From assembly GCA_934444365.1 (NCBI GenBank), contig CAKSCM010000001.1:62001-126000 (forward strand): a stretch of 64,000 nucleotides of DNA, read 5' to 3'. The position numbers were made by a program, and so were the translations under genes. The stretch's first letter is position 1. Each line of letters starts with the position of its first letter. The notes under the pieces were generated by a model. That model was given only the letters and a program-made list of their open reading frames with translations, made no database searches and had not been told where the DNA came from. Source of the stretch: an uncultured Eubacteriales bacterium (GTDB lineage: Bacteria > Bacillota > Clostridia > Oscillospirales > Acutalibacteraceae). Of this stretch, positions 8,365-17,050 are shown piece by piece.

Positions 8365-9663
8365 ATGATATGGAATAAGGAAATCGAGACCATGCCGCGT
8401 ACAAAAATGCGCGAATTGCAGCTTGAAAGGCTTAAATACATAGTCCACTATTGTTATGATAACGTACCTTTTTATAAAAAGCGTTTTGACGAAAACGGGA
8501 TAGATCCCGACTGCATTAAATCCCTTGAGGATATAAAACGCATACCGCCGACGACCAAGGCCGATTTAAGGGACAATTATCCGTTTGGGATGTTCGCGGT
8601 GCCTCGGAAAAAGATAGTAAGGCTGCATGCATCCTCCGGTACTACCGGTAAGCCGACCGTTGTAGGATACACTAAGAACGACCTTGATATCTGGGCCGAA
8701 AATATGGCTAGGCTCGTTTACGGAGTGGGGGCTAATGAGGATTCCATCGTGCAGATATGCTTCGGTTACGGGCTTTTTACCGGTGCGCTCGGACTTCACT
8801 ACGGCCTTGAAAAGGTCGGAGCGTCGGTGGTTCCGTCATCGTCGGGCAATTCCGAAAAACAGCTTATGCTGATGCGTGATTTCGGCACGAATACGCTGGT
8901 TGCAACACCGTCCTATGCGCTTTATCTGTCCGAGCTTGCAAAGGAGCTCGAATTTCCGATGAGCGATTATCATTTAAAGCTCGGGCTTCTCGGGTCGGAG
9001 GGCTGTACGGTCGAAATGCGCGATCAGATCGAGAGAAACTGGGGAATGTTTGTTACCGACAATTACGGACTTTCGGAGATCGGCGGACCGGGCATGTCGG
9101 GCGAATGCGAGCACCGCTGCGGACTTCATATAAATGAGGACAGTTTCCTTTGCGAGATAGTCGATCCCGAAACGCTCGAGCAAAAGGAGGAGGGCGACAG
9201 CGGCGAGCTGCTTGTAACCACCCTTACGAAAGAGGGAATGCCCCTTTTGCGTTACAGAACAAAGGATATTACAAGAATAAATTACGAGCCCTGCAAATGC
9301 GGCAGGACCCTTGCCAGAATGGACAAAACGACCGGACGGACCGACGATATGATAAAGATAAGGGGAGTAAACGTCTTCCCGTCGCAGGTTGAAAGCGCGC
9401 TGCTCGGTATTGACAAGATCGGCCCGCATTATATGCTGATAGTAAGGCGCGAGGGCTTCCACGATACCCTTGAGGTTCAAGTCGAGATGACCGATTCAAG
9501 TGTTCTTGAAAAATTCAGCGAGCTTGAGGCTCTTCACAACACCATAAAGCACAAGATAAAAACCGTTCTCGGAATAGACATTAAGGTGACCCTTGTAGCG
9601 CCTAAGACTCTTGAGCGTTTTCAGGGTAAGGCCAAGCATGTTACCGATTTGAGAAAAGCATAA
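8365..9663 (+). CDS. paaK: Phenylacetate-CoA ligase-type enzyme (first copy)
   Basis: This 432-residue AMP-forming acyl-CoA ligase belongs to the PaaK branch of the ANL superfamily. It joins an aryl acid to CoA through an acyl-adenylate. The ATP-binding loop HASSGTTGKPTVVGYT is at about residues 90-105, the adenylation motif TDNYGLSEIGGPGMSGEC at about 232, and the hinge GRTDDMIKIRGVNVFPSQVE at about 330, followed by the C-terminal lid. The ATG follows AGGAG. It lies directly upstream of iorA, whose product makes aryl-acyl-CoA and ferredoxin from aryl pyruvates. Run in reverse the ligase would conserve ATP; run forward it would feed reductive carboxylation. Which direction applies cannot be told from sequence. 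Confidence 0.9.
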   Translation: MIWNKEIETMPRTKMRELQLERLKYIVHYCYDNVPFYKKRFDENGIDPDCIKSLEDIKRIPPTTKADLRDNYPFGMFAVPRKKIVRLHASSGTTGKPTVVGYTKNDLDIWAENMARLVYGVGANEDSIVQICFGYGLFTGALGLHYGLEKVGASVVPSSSGNSEKQLMLMRDFGTNTLVATPSYALYLSELAKELEFPMSDYHLKLGLLGSEGCTVEMRDQIERNWGMFVTDNYGLSEIGGPGMSGECEHRCGLHINEDSFLCEIVDPETLEQKEEGDSGELLVTTLTKEGMPLLRYRTKDITRINYEPCKCGRTLARMDKTTGRTDDMIKIRGVNVFPSQVESALLGIDKIGPHYMLIVRREGFHDTLEVQVEMTDSSVLEKFSELEALHNTIKHKIKTVLGIDIKVTLVAPKTLERFQGKAKHVTDLRKA

Positions 9664-9696
9664 ATTACAGATTTTGTAATATACGAGGTATTCAGA

Positions 9697-11424
9697 ATGA
9701 AAGAATTGATGTTGGGAAATCAGGCGGTTGCCCGCGGACTTTATGAGGCAGGATGTCGTATTGTGTCGAGCTATCCGGGTACTCCGAGTACCGAAATAAC
9801 GGAATACGCCGCCGAATATGACGAGATTTACGCCGAGTGGGCCCCTAACGAAAAGGTGGCCGCCGAGGTCGCGGTCGGGGCGAGCCTGCAGGGCGCACGG
9901 AGTTTTTGCGCCATGAAGCATGTCGGTCTTAACGTTGCGGCCGATCCGGTTTATACGGCGTCGTATACCGGTGTAAACGGCGGAATGGTTTTGGCTGTGG
10001 CCGATGATCCGGGTATGCATTCATCGCAAAACGAGCAGGATTCCCGCCACCATGCTATAGCGGCCAAGGTGCCGATGCTCGAACCGTCGGATTCGCAGGA
10101 ATGTAAGGATTTTGCGCGTCTTGCCTTTGAACTTTCGGAAAAATACGATACCCTTTTTATGCTTCGCCTTTGTACGAGGGTCGCCCACGCGAGAAGCCTT
10201 GTTGAGCTTTGCGACCGTGAGGAGCACCAACTCAAAAATTACGAGAAGAATCCTGCAAAAAACATAATGATGCCGGCGATGGCTATAAAGCGCCATGTTT
10301 TTGTTGAGCAGCGGATGAAGGAGCTAACGGATTATGCCGAAACGGCATCCATTAACCGCTGCGAAATAAACGACAATACCGATATCGGCGTTATAACTGC
10401 CGGAATATCCTATCAGTACGCTAAAGAAGCGCTCGGAAAGACCGTTTCTTACTTGAAGCTCGGAATGGTAAATCCTTTGCCGACAAAGCTCATTAAGGAT
10501 TTTGCCGCAAAATTCAGCAAGGTCTATGTTATTGAGGAGCTTGACGGAATTATAGAAAGCCACTGCAGGGCTGTCGGTATAAATGTCGTCGGTAAGGAGC
10601 TTTTCGGTGAACAGGGCGAGTTTTCGCAAAGCATTATCGCCGACAAAATGGGGCTTGAAAGAAAAGAATCGGTCAGCTACCCCGAAAGCATTCCGGGCAG
10701 GCCGCCGGTTATGTGTCCGGGGTGTCCTCACAGGGGAGTTTACTATGTTTTAAAGCAGCTCGGATGTACGGTCAGCGGCGATATAGGCTGCTACACACTC
10801 GGGGCGCTGGCTCCTCTTTCGGCGATGGATGCGAGCCTTTGTATGGGCGGTTCGGTAACCATGCTCCACGGAATGAGCCTTGCAAGGGGAAAGGAGCTTA
10901 CCGAAAGGGCGGTCGCAGTTATCGGCGACTCCACCTTTATCCATTCGGGAATTACCGGAATAATCAATTCCTCTTACAATCGTCAGAACACTACCACCGT
11001 TGTGCTTGATAACTCAATAACCGGAATGACCGGCCATCAGCAGAATCCCGCAACCGGAATAACCCTTAAGGGCGAGGTATCAACGGCGGTTAATATCGAA
11101 GCGCTGGCCAGAGCCGTCGGTTATAAGGACATAACGGTAGTCGATCCTTACGATCTGGCAGCCGTTAAAAAGGCGATATCCGAAGCGCTTAAAAAGGACG
11201 AGCCCTCGCTGGTTATATCAAGAAGACCGTGCGCGCTTTTAAAAACGGTCAAGCGCCTGCCGGCCCTTAAATGCGATCATGATAAATGCCGCGGCTGCAA
11301 GGCCTGTATGAAGATAGGCTGCCCGGCCATAAGCATAAAGGACAAAAAGGCGATAATCGACCACACCCAGTGTGTCGGCTGCGGCGTATGTAAACAGCTT
11401 TGCGCGTTCGACGCGATCGGCTGA
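9697..11424 (+). CDS. iorA: Indolepyruvate:ferredoxin oxidoreductase, alpha subunit
   Basis: The 575-residue large subunit of IOR decarboxylates aryl pyruvates oxidatively to aryl-acetyl-CoA, reducing ferredoxin with thiamine diphosphate. It has the N-terminal pyrimidine-binding domain (GNQAVARGLYEAGC, SSYPGTPSTEI), the junction MCPGCPHRGVYYVLKQLG, the ThDP/Mg motif VIGDSTFIHSGITGI, and a C-terminal ferredoxin domain. The latter has two cysteine sets, starting CDHDKCRGCKACMKIGCP and CVGCGVCKQLC. The length is slightly below the usual 600. It starts 33 bases after the first ligase and is followed by iorB after 25 bases. Confidence 0.95.
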   Translation: MKELMLGNQAVARGLYEAGCRIVSSYPGTPSTEITEYAAEYDEIYAEWAPNEKVAAEVAVGASLQGARSFCAMKHVGLNVAADPVYTASYTGVNGGMVLAVADDPGMHSSQNEQDSRHHAIAAKVPMLEPSDSQECKDFARLAFELSEKYDTLFMLRLCTRVAHARSLVELCDREEHQLKNYEKNPAKNIMMPAMAIKRHVFVEQRMKELTDYAETASINRCEINDNTDIGVITAGISYQYAKEALGKTVSYLKLGMVNPLPTKLIKDFAAKFSKVYVIEELDGIIESHCRAVGINVVGKELFGEQGEFSQSIIADKMGLERKESVSYPESIPGRPPVMCPGCPHRGVYYVLKQLGCTVSGDIGCYTLGALAPLSAMDASLCMGGSVTMLHGMSLARGKELTERAVAVIGDSTFIHSGITGIINSSYNRQNTTTVVLDNSITGMTGHQQNPATGITLKGEVSTAVNIEALARAVGYKDITVVDPYDLAAVKKAISEALKKDEPSLVISRRPCALLKTVKRLPALKCDHDKCRGCKACMKIGCPAISIKDKKAIIDHTQCVGCGVCKQLCAFDAIG

Positions 11425-11449
11425 CGGCAATCGTGAGGAGGAAATCGGT

Positions 11450-12028
11450 ATGAAAAAACAGCTTAATATAATGATTGTCGGCGTAGGCGGTCAGGGAACA
11501 CTCTTTTCGAGCCGGCTTTTGGGTCGTGCAGCAATTGAATCGGGATATGATGTGAAGGTCAGCGAGGTCCACGGTATGTCACAGCGCGGCGGTTCGGTGG
11601 TGACTTATGTACGGTGCGCCGATGAGGTGGCATCACCGATTATCACCGTAGGCGAAGCCGATATTATTCTTGCCTTTGAGCAGATGGAGGCGGCGCGCTG
11701 GCTGCCATATTTAAAAAAAGGCGGAACGGTAATAATAAATACCCAGAAGATCGACTGTATGCCGGTTATAACCGGTGCGGCGAAGTACCCCGAAAATATT
11801 ATTGAAACCATAAAGGGCCTCGGCGTCAACGTCATAGCGCTTGACGCGCTGAGTATCGCCGAGGAGCTCGGTAATGCAAAAAGTGTAAACGTTGTGCTTA
11901 TAGGCGTTATGGCGCGTCTTACCGACGGAATATCGAAGGAGACCTGGCATTCGGCCGTAAGGGCAACATCAAAGGAAAAATTTGCCGATGTAAACATCAA
12001 GGCATTTGAATCAGGCTATGGGCTTTAA
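11450..12028 (+). CDS. iorB: Indolepyruvate:ferredoxin oxidoreductase, beta subunit
   Basis: This 192-residue gamma-type domain of 2-oxoacid:ferredoxin oxidoreductases is the CoA-binding partner of IorA. The diagnostic N-terminus IMIVGVGGQGTLFSSRLLG and the SEVHGMSQRGGSVVTYVR segment are intact. The start is the ATG at 11450, with GAGGAGG eight bases upstream. The frame is open further back, but that region overlaps iorA and has no good binding site. It sits between iorA and a second CoA-ligase gene. Confidence 0.95.
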   Translation: MKKQLNIMIVGVGGQGTLFSSRLLGRAAIESGYDVKVSEVHGMSQRGGSVVTYVRCADEVASPIITVGEADIILAFEQMEAARWLPYLKKGGTVIINTQKIDCMPVITGAAKYPENIIETIKGLGVNVIALDALSIAEELGNAKSVNVVLIGVMARLTDGISKETWHSAVRATSKEKFADVNIKAFESGYGL

Positions 12029-12080
12029 TGACTTTTTAACTGCTTTGTAAAAGGCAAAATTCAAGTTTTGAGGGTTTAAA

Positions 12081-13382
12081 ATGAGCAGATACTTTACTGA
12101 AAAAATTGAAACGGCGTCAAGGGAGGAATTACATAAAATTCAGTCCGAACGGCTTAAAAAGGCAGTAAAACGTTGCTATGAGAATGTGCCGTTTTACCAA
12201 AAGCTTTTTGATGAAAAGGGAATAAAGCCGGAGGACATAAATTCGATAGACGATATAAAAAAGCTCCCCTTTACCTACAAGCAGGATTTAAGGGATAATT
12301 TTCCCTACGGTCTTTTTGCCGTGCCGAAGGAGGATATAGTCAGAATCCATGCATCCTCGGGCACCACCGGAAAGCAGACCGTGGTAGGGTATACCGCAAA
12401 CGATATTTCGGTGTGGTCTGAATCGGTCGCCCGAGCGCTTACCGCTTACGGCGCAACAAAGTCGGACCGTATTCACGTTTCTTACGGCTACGGATTTTTC
12501 ACGGGCGGACTTGGGCTTCATTACGGTGCCGAAAAGCTCGGCGCGGCGGTAATTCCGGTTTCATCCGGCAACACAAGACGTCAGGTACAGATACTGCAGG
12601 ATTTTGAATCGGACGTTTTGTGCTGTACTCCGTCGTACGCTCTTTATATAGGCGAGACCTGTGCCGAAATGGGGGTCGACACCTCAAAGCTTCCTCTTCG
12701 TATCGGTGTTTTCGGCGCCGAGGCGTGGAGCGAAAATATGAGGACGCAGATAGAAAAAAGCCTTAATATAAAGGCTTATGATATTTACGGACTTTCCGAG
12801 ATAGCCGGACCGGGTGTTGCCTTCGAATGCGAGGAGCAAAACGGAATGCATGTCAACGAGGATTATTTTTATCCCGAGATAATCGATCCCGATACCGGCG
12901 AGACACTCCCCGACGGCGAATACGGCGAGCTTGTTTTTACATGTATCGGTAAGGAGGCGTTGCCCCTTATACGTTACAGAACGCGGGATATATGCGCCAT
13001 AAGTCATGAAAAATGCTCATGCGGACGTACCCTTGTAAAAATGGCGAAGCCCAAGGGAAGAACCGACGATATGCTTGTTATACGCGGCGTTAATGTTTTC
13101 CCGTCGCAGGTCGAAAGCGTGCTGCTTGAAATCGGCATGGAGCCGAATTATCAGATAATTGTTGACAGAGTTAATAATCTTGATACAATAGAGATAAGGG
13201 TTGAAATGAACGCCGAGATGTTTTCCGATCAGGTCAAGAATATATCCGCAATCGAGCGAAGGGTACGCGACGCGCTGCAGAGTACGCTTAACATAGCTCC
13301 TAAGGTCCGCATGGTTGAGCCTAAGAGCATAGAGCGTTCATCCGGCAAAGCGGTGCGTGTCATAGATAACCGTAAAATTTAA
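12081..13382 (+). CDS. paaK: Phenylacetate-CoA ligase-type enzyme (second copy)
   Basis: This 433-residue paralogue of the first ligase has the same motifs: HASSGTTGKQTVVGYT, YDIYGLSEIAGPGVAFEC and GRTDDMLVIRGVNVFPSQVE. The two proteins align along their whole length but differ at many positions, so they are old duplicates and probably prefer different aryl or branched acids. Genes of this type flanking IOR are common in anaerobes that ferment or build aromatic amino acids. The end of this gene and the start region of the ACT-domain gene are nearly contiguous. Confidence 0.9.
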   Translation: MSRYFTEKIETASREELHKIQSERLKKAVKRCYENVPFYQKLFDEKGIKPEDINSIDDIKKLPFTYKQDLRDNFPYGLFAVPKEDIVRIHASSGTTGKQTVVGYTANDISVWSESVARALTAYGATKSDRIHVSYGYGFFTGGLGLHYGAEKLGAAVIPVSSGNTRRQVQILQDFESDVLCCTPSYALYIGETCAEMGVDTSKLPLRIGVFGAEAWSENMRTQIEKSLNIKAYDIYGLSEIAGPGVAFECEEQNGMHVNEDYFYPEIIDPDTGETLPDGEYGELVFTCIGKEALPLIRYRTRDICAISHEKCSCGRTLVKMAKPKGRTDDMLVIRGVNVFPSQVESVLLEIGMEPNYQIIVDRVNNLDTIEIRVEMNAEMFSDQVKNISAIERRVRDALQSTLNIAPKVRMVEPKSIERSSGKAVRVIDNRKI

Positions 13383-13402
13383 TTTTGAAGGGAGTTTTTA
13401 TT

Positions 13403-13837
13403 GTGACCGAATTAAAACAGCTTTCGGTATTTGTGGAGAATAAGACGGGAAGACTCGTCGAAATTACCGGGGCGCTTGCCAAAAGCGGCGTTGACATCAG
13501 GGCTCTTTCAATAGCCGATACTACCGATTACGGCATATTGAGGCTTATAGTCAACGATCCCGAAAAGGCTCTTGAGTCTTTAAAGCAAAGCGGTATGACG
13601 GTATCGCTTACCACCGTTATAGCGGTTGAGATTCCAGATACTCCCGGTGCTCTTAACAACGTTGTTGCCATTCTTTCGGAAAACGGAATAAGCATTGAAT
13701 ACATGTATGCTTTTTTGAACCCGACAAAAGAGGCGGCCTGCGTTATACTTAGAGTCGAGGACAATCTTAAGGCGGCTGAGGTTTTAAATGATAACGGTAT
13801 CTCTCTTGTTGACAGCGAAAAGCTGTACGAAATATAA
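13403..13837 (+). CDS. Tandem ACT-domain protein, probable amino acid sensor
   Basis: This 144-residue protein is made of two ACT repeats: LKQLSVFVENKTGRLVEITG with GVDIRALSIADT at the start, and AVEIPDTPGALNNVVAILSENGISIEYMYAF in the second half. There is no enzyme domain. ACT domains bind small ligands, usually amino acids. The GTG at 13403 is chosen because AGGGAG lies just upstream; an in-frame TTG at 13385 is the alternative. It is the last gene of the symporter/ligase/IOR operon, before a clear terminator. An aromatic or branched-chain amino acid is the natural guess for its ligand, and it may tune one of the ligases allosterically. Confidence 0.85.
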   Translation: MTELKQLSVFVENKTGRLVEITGALAKSGVDIRALSIADTTDYGILRLIVNDPEKALESLKQSGMTVSLTTVIAVEIPDTPGALNNVVAILSENGISIEYMYAFLNPTKEAACVILRVEDNLKAAEVLNDNGISLVDSEKLYEI

Positions 13838-13860
13838 CGTTGCATAAAATCTGATATATA

Positions 13861-13910
13861 AACCGGTTTGCACTTTGTAATATGTTGCAGGCCGGTTTTG
13901 TTCTTTTTTT
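13861..13910 (+). terminator. Terminator of the IOR operon
   Basis: AACCGGTTTGCA pairs with TGCAGGCCGGTT (two G-U pairs) and is followed by TTGTTCTTTTTTT. It lies 24 bases after the ACT gene. Confidence 0.8.
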
Positions 13911-13952
13911 GCGAAAAAAGCGGATATTTTCGGGTATTTTATCTTTGTGCGA

Positions 13953-13980
13953 TTGCTTTTAAAAACCTATATGCTATAAT
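13953..13980 (+). promoter_or_regulatory. Promoter of the GH38-type gene
   Basis: TTGCTT (13953-13958) and TATAAT (13975-13980) with a 16-base spacer, 47 bases before the ATG. Confidence 0.55.
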
Positions 13981-14027
13981 CACGAATGAGCTTATAAACC
14001 GATAATTTATAAAAAAAGGTTGCTATT

Positions 14028-16406
14028 ATGACTGAACATAAAGACTGTAAAAAGACCGTACTGGTGGTGCCCCTTAACCATTTTGACCCGTCATGGAGAA
14101 GGTGCTTTGATAAAAAGGCTACCCTCGGCAATACGACGGTTGCAAGCTATGCCGAAATAGAGGGCATGGTGTTTGACAGGTGGATCGTCTACGGTCAGAC
14201 AATAAGCGAGGGACAAACTGCCGTTTTACGTAAATACATAGAAAAGCATCCCAACAAAAAAGAGGTTCTTAAAAAAATGGCAAGGTCGGGCGAGTTTGCC
14301 TGTCTTCGTTCAGGGGTTACGGTGCAGGACACCAATTTGCCGGCACCGGAGGGCCTTATACGCAATTTTTTGATCGAAGATCCCTTTTACCGCGAGCTTG
14401 CCGGCGAAGATCACACGGCGCTAAAGATCGTCCCGACATACGATTCCTTCGGAAACAGCGCAAACTATCCGCAGATTATACGGGGAGTCGGTGCGGATGC
14501 TACCTACAAGGTCTGCTATAAGCTGCCCGATGGGAAGGTTTGGGAAGGTATCGACGGCAGCCGGGTTTTGTATCTCGACCGGTTTTATTCCGAGGTCGGG
14601 CTCGGCACCTTCGAAAAGCATCCCTGGTGCGAAAAATGCCGCGGTAAAGGGTGCGGCAGCTGTAATAACACCGGAATAAACGAGGTGCCGCCGCTCGGCT
14701 TTGAGGCTATATGCGCGACCCTTAAAAGCGCTGCCGAAAGAGGGGAGGATTTTGTTGTCGCTTATATCGGCGGCGAGGAAATGATGCCGGAAAGCGACCT
14801 TAAAAAAGCGATGGAGACCGTAAGCGGCGAATACGGCGACGTGGATTTTCGTCTAGGAACAAGTACCGATGTATACCTTCACTGCAAGCCGGAGCTCGAA
14901 AAGGCGCTGGCGGAGGAAAAGGGGGCCTCAAAGGAGCTTAACCCCGTATTTCAGGGCTGTTATGTTTCAAGAATTGCTATAAAACAGACGGTCCGCCGTT
15001 TATCATACATGCTTACCGTAATAGAAAGCAAGCTGGCAAGCGAGGGCTTTTCGTCCGGCAATATGAAGCCCATGCCCGAGGAGTTAAACGAAGCCTGGCG
15101 GCTTATAACCTTTTGCCAGTTCCATGATGTTATAACCGGAACGCTTATCGACAGCGCTTACAGCGAAGCGATGGAGATGCTCTCGAAAGCAGAGCGTATA
15201 ATAAACAAATATCTGCCCGACGGCTCTGCTTACGGCGCTAAGGCCGATGATTTATCCGATATAGAATTCCGTAAGGCGGATAAGTCGGATGTTCGTACCG
15301 TTTCTTTCGGGGATTACACCCTCAGCGTTAGTGATGGGGGAATTGTCTCCTGCAGGCTTTTCGGAGAGGATTTGTTCGGCATTAAGCCCTACGGTAGACT
15401 TTACGGTCCGTTTTGCATAGGTGAATTAGCACTTGAGCCGGATATGGGCGATTCTTGGGCAACCCGTGTTATGCCTTGCTTTGACCCCATTAACAACCAG
15501 TCGCTTTTACAGCTCGGCGATTATCAGCATCTCGAGTCGATAAAGGACGATAAGATAGTCTGGAGCGGCTGCTATCGCGATAAGGATGTCCCGAATCCCG
15601 ATTATGGCACCGACTATATGGTTAAAAAATTAAAATGGAAAACCGAGCTTAAACTCGGCGAAAACGGAGCATTGGAGTTTAAAACCACAATCGACTGGGA
15701 TACCTTCAGCCGCCGTATACGCGTTATGTTCCCGGTGAAAAGCAATGAATGGGACGCTTATTACGAAATTCCATTCGGTTACGTTAAGCGCGCTTATGAG
15801 GCGGACAAGGTAAACTATCATGAATGGTCGCCCAATTACATGGAATATCCGGCTCAGAACTGGGTTATGCAAAAAACCGGCGAGCATAGCGGCGTCGCGT
15901 TTTTAAACCGCGGGCTGCCCTGCTGGAGATGGTATCCCGGCTGCTTTGAACTGAGCGTCTTACGTTCGCCGCAGGGGCATTTTGTCGGCAATGAGCAGCG
16001 CAACTATGAATTTAACGACTTTAACGGCCTTCGCGATGCCGGTGTTCATACCTTCGAATATGCGATCTTGCCGTATACCGACGGTCGTTCGATAAGCGAT
16101 ATTACAAAAACGGCGCTTGAATACAACCGCGGGGAGGATTTTGAATTGCCGTTTGAAGTTATCGGCAATGCAGTTGTTACGGCCTTTAAACCGTCGCAGG
16201 ACGGCGGCGCGGCAGTTTTGCGCTTTTACAATCCGCTTGAAACCGAGCAAAAAGCCGAGATCCGTTTTGAAAAAAACGTGACCGTTTGTGAATGTAATCT
16301 GCTCGAAAAAGAGGACGGACAAAGCGAAACTCAAAAAGATGTCACATCCTACGAAAAGAGTATGCGTCCGTTTGAAATAGTTACCCTGAAAATTATTACC
16401 GAATAA
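14028..16406 (+). CDS. Glycoside hydrolase family 38-like protein (alpha-mannosidase-type)
   Basis: This 792-residue cytoplasmic protein without a signal peptide carries the GH38 fold signatures. They are the zinc-binding NHFDPSW (His18, Asp20), the nucleophile segment PTYDSFGNSANYPQI (Asp139), and the later CQFHDVITGT near residue 362. The C-terminal half is the beta-sandwich region. GH38 enzymes are retaining alpha-mannosidases, but this branch is divergent and the sugar is unknown. A short insertion at residues 201-212 has four cysteines in a CX2CX4CX2C pattern, reminiscent of the DnaJ zinc repeats and not part of classical GH38. The gene stands alone between two terminators, so neighbours do not indicate a pathway. 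Confidence 0.8.
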   Translation: MTEHKDCKKTVLVVPLNHFDPSWRRCFDKKATLGNTTVASYAEIEGMVFDRWIVYGQTISEGQTAVLRKYIEKHPNKKEVLKKMARSGEFACLRSGVTVQDTNLPAPEGLIRNFLIEDPFYRELAGEDHTALKIVPTYDSFGNSANYPQIIRGVGADATYKVCYKLPDGKVWEGIDGSRVLYLDRFYSEVGLGTFEKHPWCEKCRGKGCGSCNNTGINEVPPLGFEAICATLKSAAERGEDFVVAYIGGEEMMPESDLKKAMETVSGEYGDVDFRLGTSTDVYLHCKPELEKALAEEKGASKELNPVFQGCYVSRIAIKQTVRRLSYMLTVIESKLASEGFSSGNMKPMPEELNEAWRLITFCQFHDVITGTLIDSAYSEAMEMLSKAERIINKYLPDGSAYGAKADDLSDIEFRKADKSDVRTVSFGDYTLSVSDGGIVSCRLFGEDLFGIKPYGRLYGPFCIGELALEPDMGDSWATRVMPCFDPINNQSLLQLGDYQHLESIKDDKIVWSGCYRDKDVPNPDYGTDYMVKKLKWKTELKLGENGALEFKTTIDWDTFSRRIRVMFPVKSNEWDAYYEIPFGYVKRAYEADKVNYHEWSPNYMEYPAQNWVMQKTGEHSGVAFLNRGLPCWRWYPGCFELSVLRSPQGHFVGNEQRNYEFNDFNGLRDAGVHTFEYAILPYTDGRSISDITKTALEYNRGEDFELPFEVIGNAVVTAFKPSQDGGAAVLRFYNPLETEQKAEIRFEKNVTVCECNLLEKEDGQSETQKDVTSYEKSMRPFEIVTLKIITE

Positions 16407-16426
16407 TAATTTATATTTGTATTTAT

Positions 16427-16460
16427 AAGGCCGGATTAATAAATATATCCGGCCTTTTTT
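16427..16460 (+). terminator. Terminator of the GH38-type gene
   Basis: AAGGCCGGAT and ATCCGGCCTT form a perfect 10-bp stem with a 10-base loop, and six T follow. Confidence 0.9.
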
Positions 16461-16866
16461 ATAAAAACCAAAAGTATTTTTATTAAAGGATTTCGACGAA
16501 AAACGGGTCTGGAGCCGGAAAATACCTTTATCGGGATTTTAAAAATCCGCAAAAGAGGCGCTTGAAAGCATTAATAACGGGCATGATATAAACGGTACAA
16601 GTATTATTTTAAAAAAACTACATGAAAAACACATTTGCTGTGTGTTTGACGATTTATTTGCTTTTTAAGCTTGTGCAAAATGTAACATTGCTTTATTTTT
16701 TGCGTTTTTATCGTGATTATGTAAACATCGCCGGCTCGAATGAATTAATTGGCAAAATAATGACGGGATAACGCGCAAAAAACAAGATAAAGAGTGCAAT
16801 TACAGGTATCAACTCAATATATAGTGAAAATAAGGGCAAAAAAATTATTTTTTTTTGAAAAAACTC
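16461..16866 (+). other. AT-rich gap without a convincing gene
   Basis: I see no intact ORF with a start and a ribosome binding site in these 400 bases. One frame contains a protein-like stretch (codons 16543-16668, ending DDLFAF and a stop), but a stop codon precedes it immediately and there is no start. It may be a gene remnant. Confidence 0.4.
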
Positions 16867-16898
16867 TTTATTTTTCTTTACAGTAATGATATACTGTA
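16867..16898 (+). promoter_or_regulatory. Probable murA promoter with a short inverted repeat
   Basis: TTTATT (16867-16872), a 17-base spacer and TATACT (16890-16895). The -10 lies inside TACAGTA...TACTGTA (16879-16898), a 7-bp inverted repeat that could be an operator. The start codon of murA is 150 bases further on, leaving a long leader. Confidence 0.45.
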
Positions 16899-16954
16899 CG
16901 TTGAATTATAGAGTTGTAGGTTTTGAGATTATTTCAGGTGTGTTTTTTGTGTTT

Positions 16955-16973
16955 TGCGGCTTTCTCGGCCGCA
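16955..16973 (+). other. Hairpin in the murA leader
   Basis: TGCGGC and GCCGCA pair around TTTCTCG. The following sequence is T-rich but interrupted (TTTGTTTCGAG), so it could be a weak attenuator. Confidence 0.35.
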
Positions 16974-17050
16974 TTTGTTTCGAGTTTATTTTTTGTTTTA
17001 GTTTTAGTTTTTAGAGAAGTTTATGATTACGGTAAGAGGAGTCTTTCGTT

